Of a stretch of 22,604 bases of DNA, positions 12,486-18,900 are shown piece after piece. Position 1 is the first letter of the stretch; each line of letters opens with the position of its first letter. Position numbers and translations under genes: made by a program. Under the pieces are notes generated by a model. It did not search any database. It was not told the DNA's origin and saw only the letters and a program-made list of their open reading frames with translations. Source of the stretch: CAMBDS01 sp964355675. Lineage in GTDB: Bacteria > Electryoneota > AABM5-125-24 > Hatepunaeales > Hatepunaeaceae. The stretch is taken from contig CAYHEC010000045.1 in assembly GCA_964355675.1 (NCBI GenBank), positions 1-22,604 on the forward strand, given 5' to 3'.

Positions 12486-13837
12486 CCCTATCTGAAAAAA
12501 TATTCGCCGCCCATTGCGGTCGCGATACCGTCAAAGCTGGTGACCTCGTCATGGCAAAACTCGACATGGTGTTAGGGACAGACGTCACCGTCCCATTGTC
12601 GATACAGGTGTTCCATGAGATGGGAGCCGAGCGCGTCTTTGACCGAAACAAACTCGCCCTCGTCAACGACCACTTCGTTCCCGCCAAAGACATTCAAGCC
12701 GCCACGCTTTCCCAGATCATGCGGAACTTCGCCTACGAACAGGAAATCCCTAATTACTTCGAAGTCGGCAGGTCGGGAATCTGTCACTCGCTCCTACCCG
12801 ATAAAGGACTCGTCAAGCCGGGCAACCTCGTCGTCGGAGCCGACAGTCACACCTGTACCTACGGCGCAGTGGGAGCTTTTTCGACCGGGATAGGTTCGAC
12901 CGATATGGCTTGCGCCTGGGCGATTGGCGAGCTTTGGTTCAGAGTTCCCGAGACACTTAAAGTGATTATCGAAGGGGAATTCCGTCCCTATGTTGGCGCG
13001 AAAGACTTGATCCTGCATATCATCAACCGACTTGGTGTCGATGGGGCTATCTATCAGGCGATTGAATTTGCAGGCTCAACCATACGCAACCTCAGCATGG
13101 ATGGCAGGTTCACCCTCTGCAACATGGCTATCGAAGCAGGCGCGAAGTCGGGTCTTGTTGAGCCGGACGAGACAACTTGGGCATACATCGAACATATCGA
13201 GCGAGTCAATGGTCAGAGCATTAGCCATTCTTCCGTCAACCGCAGGGGGTTGACGGAAAATAAGAGGACTGCCGACCACAGGGGGTCGGCAGAAGAGCAT
13301 ACGGTCAGACAAACTGATTGGCTAAAGAGCGATCCGAATGCTGTTTACTCGCAAGTAATCGAAGTTGACGCGGGGGCGCTCGAACCGATGGTAGCCGCGC
13401 CCTATCTGCCTTCCAACGCCATTCCAGCAAGCTCGGCAAAGGATGTGAAAGTCGATCAAGTTGTGATCGGTTCATGTACTAATGGGAGGATGGAAGATTT
13501 TCGAATGGCCGCGACTGTTATGGCTGGACAACCTGTTCATCCAAAGGTCAGGCTGTTAATCATTCCCGCCACTCAAGAAATTTACCAATCTCTGATGAGC
13601 GAAGGACTCGCGGCGCAGTTTGTCAAAGCCGGAGCCGTAATCACACCGCCGACATGTGGGCCCTGCATCGGTGGCCACATGGGTGTTTTGGGGGCAAACG
13701 AGATCGGTTTGTTCACGACTAATCGCAATTTTCACGGGCGTAATGGCCATGCGACCTCGCAAGTCTATCTTGCCGGACCGGCGGTAGCGGCGGCAAGCGC
13801 AATTAAGGGGTCTATTACCGATCCGAACAATTTATAG
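12482..13837 (+). CDS. leuC: 3-isopropylmalate dehydratase / homoaconitase-type large subunit
   Basis: A 451-residue aconitase-family large subunit of the archaeal/LeuC2-HacA type, working with the small subunit at 14632 to isomerise a 2-alkylmalate-type acid. Cluster ligands are C332 (GSCTNGR), C392 and C395 (TCGPC). Other signatures are GRSGICHSLLPDKG, VVGADSHTCTYGAVGAFSTG and TTNRNFHGR. The family is usually about 420 residues; the excess is a Ser/Arg-rich stretch at about residues 250-272, encoded by two adjacent palindromes inserted in frame. It is coupled to the dehydrogenase gene by a 4-base overlap. Isopropylmalate versus homoaconitate or citrate preference cannot be settled from this subunit. 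Confidence 0.86.
   Translation: MTLSEKIFAAHCGRDTVKAGDLVMAKLDMVLGTDVTVPLSIQVFHEMGAERVFDRNKLALVNDHFVPAKDIQAATLSQIMRNFAYEQEIPNYFEVGRSGICHSLLPDKGLVKPGNLVVGADSHTCTYGAVGAFSTGIGSTDMACAWAIGELWFRVPETLKVIIEGEFRPYVGAKDLILHIINRLGVDGAIYQAIEFAGSTIRNLSMDGRFTLCNMAIEAGAKSGLVEPDETTWAYIEHIERVNGQSISHSSVNRRGLTENKRTADHRGSAEEHTVRQTDWLKSDPNAVYSQVIEVDAGALEPMVAAPYLPSNAIPASSAKDVKVDQVVIGSCTNGRMEDFRMAATVMAGQPVHPKVRLLIIPATQEIYQSLMSEGLAAQFVKAGAVITPPTCGPCIGGHMGVLGANEIGLFTTNRNFHGRNGHATSQVYLAGPAVAAASAIKGSITDPNNL
13231..13292 (+). repeat. Twin palindromes inserted in frame within the leuC-like gene
   Basis: The first is TTCCGTCAACC/GGTTGACGGAA (13231-13258, 11-bp perfect stem, 6-nt loop). The second is CTGCCGACC/GGTCGGCAG (13269-13292, 9-bp stem, 6-nt loop). 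Stems and loops are similar (CCGCAGGGGG versus CCACAGGGGG), so they are two members of one repeat family. They keep the reading frame open. Confidence 0.9.
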
Positions 13838-13904
13838 CCATCTGGTTGCAGAATTCTTGAATCACATATAGAATTTAAGAGAGTATAAATTGTAGCGACT
13901 CTTG

Positions 13905-14099
13905 GAGGGCGGACCTTCAGAGTTCGTTGATTTATTCGTTCGAGTAGAGATTTGATCCTCTTGGAGGGGGGGCTTCAGCCCCCCCTAAAGGACAATCAAG
14001 CACAAACAAGGGCGGGCTGAAGCCCCCCCTCCAAGAGAATCTTGTCCGAATTGGCGTCCCAAGCGAATAAATCAACGAACTCTGAAAGTCCGCCCTGCA
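13905..14099. repeat. Second copy of the palindromic repeat element, different inner palindrome
   Basis: The outer arms carry GAGTTCGTTGATTTATTC (13920-13937) and its complement (14065-14082), flanked by GGGCGGACC and GTCCGCCCT. The interior (about 13957-14038) is a G/C-rich inverted repeat built on CTCTTGGAGGGGGGGCTTCAG, unlike the interior of the copy at 4400-4571. It fills most of the 318-base gap between leuC-like and marR; no other gene is seen. Confidence 0.85.
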
Positions 14100-14155
14100 A
14101 GAGGTTCACTACTTGGTTAACACTTACGAATACATCACTCGCTGGATACCTAAGT

Positions 14156-14635
14156 ATGGATGAGAAAAGGGCGACAAAAAAAGAGAGATTTGAGCCGTTG
14201 AAAGACAGCCTCGGTTTTCGAGTCAACTATTTGGCAAAACTGATGCGAAGTGAACTTGAGTTTCGCTTACAGTCTTTCGGTCTTAGCTCCACGCAATGGG
14301 CGGTGCTTGTGGCATTGTTGCAGGAAGATATGATCTCGCAGCGCGACGTCGCCGAGCGAGTATCGCTCGATAACGCTACAACCACAAGAGTACTTGACGT
14401 TTTGGAGGCGAAAGACTTCATCAGCCGCAATCGCATCGACGACGATCGTCGCGTTCAGATTATCGCGCTCAGCCCGGAAGGAAGAAAGTTTGCGTTAGAA
14501 GCGGCCAAGTGCGGTGAAATAATTAATCTTGCCGCTCTCGAAGCCTTAACACCTGAAGAACGAATTAGTTTATCAAGGATCATCGACCGGCTTACCCAGC
14601 GTACGGAAGCCATAGCCACGGAGAGAAACAGTTGA
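14156..14635 (+). CDS. MarR family transcriptional regulator
   Basis: A 159-residue winged-helix repressor. Residues about 14-40 and the C-terminal helix would form the dimer. The DNA-binding core reads LSSTQWAVLVALLQEDMISQ, RDVAERVSLDNATTTRVLDVLEAKDFISR and the wing RIDDDRRVQIIAL, with the typical D-x-R wing signature. MarR proteins sense small ligands, often aromatic or acyl-CoA compounds. I use the ATG at 14156; the open frame from 14042 only reads the repeat element. The stop overlaps the TTG start of the leuD-like gene, so it may control this pathway or the thiolase module downstream. Confidence 0.88.
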   Translation: MDEKRATKKERFEPLKDSLGFRVNYLAKLMRSELEFRLQSFGLSSTQWAVLVALLQEDMISQRDVAERVSLDNATTTRVLDVLEAKDFISRNRIDDDRRVQIIALSPEGRKFALEAAKCGEIINLAALEALTPEERISLSRIIDRLTQRTEAIATERNS

Positions 14636-15135
14636 CCTCGAAGATCAAATCAGCGACCGCATTTAAATATGGGGATTCAATTGACACAGACGTCATCATC
14701 CCAGCCCGGTACTGTACGCGCTATGATATGGAATATCTCGCCCTGCATTGTCTCGAAGACCTTGACGCCACGTTCGTTAATCGAGTAAAGGCTGGCGATG
14801 TGCTCGTTGCCGGGTGGAATTTTGGGTGCGGTTCGTCCCGGGAAAATGCGCCGATTGCCATAAAGGGCGCCGGCGTCTCGTGTGTGATAGCCAAGTCATT
14901 TGCGCGGATATTCTATAGGAATTCAATCAATATTGGATTGCCAATTCTTATATCGCCGGAGGCTGTCGATGGAATTGACGAAGGCGATACCATAGAAGTC
15001 GATCCTGACTCAGGGTTCGTCAGGAATCTGAAAAGCGGAAAATCGTGGAAAGCGAGCGAGTTTCCGCCGGAGATTCAGGAAGTTATTCAGGCGGGGGGAT
15101 TGGTTGGGTATGTTAGGAGGAGGTTGGGGAAATAG
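14632..15135 (+). CDS. leuD: 3-isopropylmalate dehydratase / homoaconitase-type small subunit
   Basis: A 167-residue swivelling-domain subunit. Key motifs are FKYGDSIDTDVIIPARY near the N-terminus, NFGCGSSREN (active-site Ser-Arg loop), and IAKSFARIFYRNSINIGLP. The specificity loop after PARY reads CTRYDM, which is neither the typical archaeal isopropylmalate type (YLVY) nor the homoaconitase type (YLRT), so substrate stays open. The start is TTG in a TTGA overlap with marR, with GGAGAG at suitable distance. Separation from its large subunit by a repeat and marR is unusual. Confidence 0.85.
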   Translation: MTSKIKSATAFKYGDSIDTDVIIPARYCTRYDMEYLALHCLEDLDATFVNRVKAGDVLVAGWNFGCGSSRENAPIAIKGAGVSCVIAKSFARIFYRNSINIGLPILISPEAVDGIDEGDTIEVDPDSGFVRNLKSGKSWKASEFPPEIQEVIQAGGLVGYVRRRLGK

Positions 15136-15190
15136 CTTATAGGCTGGCAGACGAGGGTGTCTGTCGGCGGAAGACGACTGTCAGGTGAGG

Positions 15191-15321
15191 GCACGTGACA
15201 GCACCCGCCCAGCAAAGCTGTGCGGGCTACACGCAATTTAGAACTTTTACATCACTGACATCTGATGACAGGTGACAGCACCCGCCCAGCAAAGCTGTGC
15301 GGGCTACACGCAATTTAGAAC
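15191..15321. repeat. Perfect 50-nt direct repeat
   Basis: Bases 15195-15244 and 15272-15321 are identical over 50 nt. Each contains a CCCGC-C-CAGC / GCTG-T-GCGGG hairpin. A third fragment, GCACGTGACAGCACC at 15357-15371, equals 15191-15205. It belongs to dispersed intergenic repeat material. Confidence 0.88.
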
Positions 15322-15370
15322 GAAATCGGCGGTCGGCTTTTCGCAGTCCCGTGAGAGCACGTGACAGCAC

Positions 15371-15424
15371 CAAATATTACTAAGTTTCTTCGTGCTATAG
15401 TGGCACAAATATTACAAACGGAGG
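15371..15424 (+). promoter_or_regulatory. Possible control region of the thiolase operon
   Basis: The 10-mer CAAATATTAC occurs twice, at 15371-15380 and 15406-15415. Between them lies GTGCTATAGTGGCAC, containing a TATAGT -10-like hexamer and GTGC/GCAC half-sites. A strong GGAGG stands 5 bases before the thiolase ATG. No clear -35 was found, so this is a suggestion. Confidence 0.35.
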
Positions 15425-15429
15425 ATTAA

Positions 15430-16680
15430 ATGAAATCAGTTTCTTCGGCATTTCCGGAGGCTTACCTCCCTTATGGGGTGTGGGGCGGGAGCTGGTTCCC
15501 TGCTTGGCATACCAGCCCACTCGCCGAGGTCGATATTGCTCGTTTCGCCGCCGAGGCTTTTGCCTTTGTTATGGGCAAGCGAAAAGTCCCTCTCTCAGAA
15601 TTTGATTATCTCATCAGCGGGTCCACAATTCCTTGGTTGTACAAGTTTTGGACGTCACCCTATCTGTCGCAATGTTTCGGGAAGAGATTACCCGGATTTC
15701 ATCTCGAACAAGCTTGCGCGACCGGACTACAAGTGATCGTCAAAGCGGCCGGACAGGTTCAAAGCGGCTCACATAAGGTTGTCGGAGTGTTGGCTTTCGA
15801 CAAAACCAGTAACTCACCAGCCAGTGTTTTTCCCGAGCAAGGAACCTATCGACGGACGGAAGTTATCAGCGACGTTTGGGACAACTTCGGCTACGACCCA
15901 TCGACCGGACAGTCGGGTTTCAGCCAGGCGAAGGGCGAGACATCGATGATCGCTTGCGCGGGAAGGGTCGCTCGACAGTACAAGCTCGATTTTAACGAAG
16001 TCGCGGAGCTTTCCTTCCACAGGTATCAACAGTACTGGGAAGCCAAAAATTCGGGAGTTTTGAACAAGTATCTTTTCCCAATGGAAGTCCTCGACGTCCG
16101 CGGTCAAAAGCGCGGTCTCGTCGATGGGGATTTCGGTATCAGGCAGTATCATTCTGTCGATCAATTGCGAAGCGAACGTCAGCTCGATACCTGCGTCGCC
16201 GCAGGTGGTCAGACTCACGCCTCCGACGGGATGTTTTCGATTATGATGACAACTGCTGAAAAAGCTCGTGAACTTTCCTCAAAACCTGAAATTCGCATTC
16301 AGGTAATCGCCTCAACGGAATATCGTGCCGGAGCCGGGATGATGGCTGAATCGCCTTCATTGGCGGTAGAGCAGTTGCTTCGGCGCACAGGGCTCGCAAT
16401 GAGTGACATTGCCGCTGTGTACAATCATAATCCTTTTGCCGTTAACGATGTGATCTTCAGTAAAAGGCTCGAGTACGACTGGCACAAGATGAACGATACT
16501 GGTAGCCCGCTCGTATATGGTCATCCGCAAGGTCCAACTCTGGTGAGGGTGACGGTAGAAGCGCTTGAGCGCACGGTCGAGTTAGGTGGAGGCTATGCCC
16601 TCATCTTCGGTTGTGCGGCAGGCGACGTCGGTATTGCGGCAATATTTCGGGTCGATGAGTTCAAAGGAGGGTCAATCTGA
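15430..16680 (+). CDS. Thiolase family protein (acyl-CoA acetyltransferase-like)
   Basis: A 416-residue thiolase-fold enzyme expected to cleave or form 3-ketoacyl-CoA. C96 in EQACATGLQ is the nucleophile, H365 in YGHPQGPT the activating His, and C395 in FGCAAGDVG the second Cys, so the catalytic set is complete. The motif normally NEAF (or HDCF in SCP2-type thiolases) is HNPFAVND (residues 333-340), an intermediate form. No DUF35 partner lies nearby. It heads an operon with the dehydrogenase/hydratase fusion, whose Shine-Dalgarno AAAGGAGG lies in its last codons and whose ATG overlaps its stop by one base. Confidence 0.85.
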   Translation: MKSVSSAFPEAYLPYGVWGGSWFPAWHTSPLAEVDIARFAAEAFAFVMGKRKVPLSEFDYLISGSTIPWLYKFWTSPYLSQCFGKRLPGFHLEQACATGLQVIVKAAGQVQSGSHKVVGVLAFDKTSNSPASVFPEQGTYRRTEVISDVWDNFGYDPSTGQSGFSQAKGETSMIACAGRVARQYKLDFNEVAELSFHRYQQYWEAKNSGVLNKYLFPMEVLDVRGQKRGLVDGDFGIRQYHSVDQLRSERQLDTCVAAGGQTHASDGMFSIMMTTAEKARELSSKPEIRIQVIASTEYRAGAGMMAESPSLAVEQLLRRTGLAMSDIAAVYNHNPFAVNDVIFSKRLEYDWHKMNDTGSPLVYGHPQGPTLVRVTVEALERTVELGGGYALIFGCAAGDVGIAAIFRVDEFKGGSI

Positions 16681-18740
16681 TGAAAACGATGCGTAAATCT
16701 ACGTTGGAAACACTCGGACTTGGCACGCCTCTCGGCATCTTCAAAACCGGGCGCCTGCCCGTCGATACGAGTGAATTGGTTGACCGAATATTTGGCCACG
16801 CCGGTAATCGCGGGTCTCTCGTCATTTCGGGGGGGAATGGGATTGTCGGAGCTGGCAAAGCGATGCAACTTGGATCCCGTCTGCAATCCTATGATATTCC
16901 AATTGTTACACTCGACCTGCCTGATGCACCGTCCGGACTCAGGGCGCAGTATGATGGTCTCAGGAACTCATTTAGCCCTGCCAAGTCAGCCGAGATCATG
17001 TCGAATGTTGTGCAACTCAACTATAACGGAAAGAATCTTCCGCCCGCCCTTGGGAAGTTCAACCCCCGTTTTGTTCTTGAAGCTATCCCAGAAATCCTCA
17101 GCCTGAAGCGCGCCCATTACGACATGTTGCGCGCCTCCTATCCGGGTGTCGAGATTCGTTCGGTGACGTCTGGTTTTCCGAGCGCAGAACTCGGCGTCGG
17201 AATTCTCCATCCATCCTTTCCTCATCAGATCAACAAAGTATGGGAAGTGATCGAAAAGGAGCCTTCCGATATAACGAAACTGCTCTGGAGTCTGGGGCTG
17301 ATTCCGACTCCGGTCGGCGACTACTGGTCGTTCGTTCTTGATGTGTTGTTCTGCGGAGTTACGCTGGCCGCTGTGCGTTATCACTCAGCGACGAACATGC
17401 CGTTCTGGAAGATCGACAAGTTCGTGCGCAGGTCGGTAGGCCCCAATCCGCTTCGCGCTCATGACGCCATCGGACCCGGCGCTTCATTCCTTACCTGGTC
17501 GTGCCTGCATCATCTCTCGCAACACTATGGAGGTTTATTCGATCCAGCAAGTGAGCTTGTTCGCCGCAAGAATTCAGGTGAATCGTGGTACTCATCCAAT
17601 CGGGCTATCGTTGATTGGACGATGGACGATCCTGATCTGTTCAACAACTGGATCTTTGGCCCCCTGTTCCAGATGACGGGGCTATTGCTTCATGAAAAAC
17701 GCGCTGATCTTGTCTATTTGAACGCCATCGGTGAGCTTTGTGCTCAGTTCAACAGCGGGATGCTTGCAACGATCAGATCGCTCGGATCGGAAAAGGTGAT
17801 TGGCACTGTCGAAGCTTATCACAAGCTTCATCCGGAAGCCGCCAAGAAAGCATGGTATTCTGAGTCATTCGCGGACATGACCAGCCCCGAGTGGCAACAA
17901 CTCTATGTCAACGCCGAACATGACGGACAAGTTGGCGTAATCACAATCAGTCGAGAGTCACTCAACTGGCATGTCATTCATGAGCTGAATCGTGCAATCG
18001 ACTGGTTGAAGCGCGAGGGAATCGACCGGGTAATCCTTAGCGGCGATTTCCATCTATCAACTCAGATGGTAGGCGCGGACACATCGGAATTTTACCCGGC
18101 ATTAGACGACGCAGGAGTTGGCTTCGATGTTGCGGCAAGCTGGACGAGAACGGCGCGGCGTTTGCAGAGGGAATTCGCGGTGTCGGTTGGTTTTGTCGGT
18201 GGTAAGCGTTGTCTCGGTGGGATGCTGGAACTGATGATGCACTGCCATTACCTGACGGTGGTCAACGACGCACAGCTTGGTTTGCCGGAAGTGACTTTGC
18301 CGGTCGTACCGGGCATGGAAGGCTGTCATTTACCTTTCCGCCGCACGAATCAGGCCGATTGGGGTAAGGTTTCGCAAATGCTGATGACTGGTAAAGCCGT
18401 CAAGGCTCCCGACTCGGTTGGCTGGCTGAGTGATTTCGCCGGATCGACTGAAGAGACACTTAGCGCGGCTTGGGGACTGGCGACTGGAACGAAGAGCACC
18501 CGTCTGCGTGCCTTTAACGAGGGAGCTTTCCCGGTGACTGTCTCGACCAACTTTCCGGCTGGAACGATGGCGATGGAAGCGGGCCGGAAGGCGATTGTGA
18601 AGTGTGCGGTTGAGGCTTGCGCCGTGCCTTACAACGAGGCGTTGGACATTCAGGCGAGACACTCGGCGGAGTTCATGACTACGAAAGCCTGCCACAAGGG
18701 GGTGATCGGGTCGGCTCGAAGCAAGGTGATGGAAGTGTAG
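16680..18740 (+). CDS. 3-hydroxyacyl-CoA dehydrogenase / enoyl-CoA hydratase fusion (dehydrogenase first)
   Basis: A 686-residue two-enzyme protein. Residues about 45-235 are a divergent 3-hydroxyacyl-CoA dehydrogenase: the dinucleotide loop GGNGIVGAGK (51-60), likely catalytic H177 in LHPSFP and E189 in VWEVI, and D221 where the usual Asn of GFIVNR would lie. A second dehydrogenase-type helical region (about 237-400) follows. Residues about 413-650 are a crotonase domain with the oxyanion-hole segment GGKRCLGG (507-514) and both catalytic glutamates, E517 and E537. FadB has the reverse order; this order recalls archaeal crotonyl-CoA hydratase/3-hydroxybutyryl-CoA dehydrogenases. With the thiolase it makes three consecutive beta-oxidation steps. 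Confidence 0.83.
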   Translation: MKTMRKSTLETLGLGTPLGIFKTGRLPVDTSELVDRIFGHAGNRGSLVISGGNGIVGAGKAMQLGSRLQSYDIPIVTLDLPDAPSGLRAQYDGLRNSFSPAKSAEIMSNVVQLNYNGKNLPPALGKFNPRFVLEAIPEILSLKRAHYDMLRASYPGVEIRSVTSGFPSAELGVGILHPSFPHQINKVWEVIEKEPSDITKLLWSLGLIPTPVGDYWSFVLDVLFCGVTLAAVRYHSATNMPFWKIDKFVRRSVGPNPLRAHDAIGPGASFLTWSCLHHLSQHYGGLFDPASELVRRKNSGESWYSSNRAIVDWTMDDPDLFNNWIFGPLFQMTGLLLHEKRADLVYLNAIGELCAQFNSGMLATIRSLGSEKVIGTVEAYHKLHPEAAKKAWYSESFADMTSPEWQQLYVNAEHDGQVGVITISRESLNWHVIHELNRAIDWLKREGIDRVILSGDFHLSTQMVGADTSEFYPALDDAGVGFDVAASWTRTARRLQREFAVSVGFVGGKRCLGGMLELMMHCHYLTVVNDAQLGLPEVTLPVVPGMEGCHLPFRRTNQADWGKVSQMLMTGKAVKAPDSVGWLSDFAGSTEETLSAAWGLATGTKSTRLRAFNEGAFPVTVSTNFPAGTMAMEAGRKAIVKCAVEACAVPYNEALDIQARHSAEFMTTKACHKGVIGSARSKVMEV

Positions 18741-18742
18741 GA

Positions 18743-18798
18743 GTGCGAAAGTGCGAAAGTGCGAAAGTACGAAAGTACGAAAGTGCGAAAGTACGAAA
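18743..18798 (+). repeat. Seven-unit octamer array GT(G/A)CGAAA
   Basis: Seven perfect-length 8-nt units, varying only at the third base (G,G,G,A,A,G,A), start two bases after the fusion-gene stop and end just before a terminator hairpin. Confidence 0.93.
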
Positions 18799-18801
18799 GA
18801 A

Positions 18802-18840
18802 AAGTGCCGCCGTGTGTGGGCACGCGGCGGCACTTCTTAA
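18802..18840 (+). terminator. Terminator after the acyl-CoA operon
   Basis: A 13-bp stem AAGTGCCGCCGTG/CGCGGCGGCACTT (18802-18835, one G-T-type mismatch, 8-nt loop) is followed by CTTAAAAG. It would end the thiolase transcript before the HNH-cyclase gene. Confidence 0.7.
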
Positions 18841-18900
18841 AAGTGTATAAAAGTTTTAATTTAGAACGGGATTAAGTCCCAATTTTAAGGAAGAAAAGAA

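Noticed and set aside
14042..14155. N-terminal extension of the MarR gene
   Set aside because: The extra codons translate the dispersed repeat element; family length and the ATG at 14156 fit better.
15191..15321. CRISPR-like repeats
   Set aside because: There are only two full copies plus a fragment, the copies are 50 nt with internal hairpins, no further units, and no cas genes.
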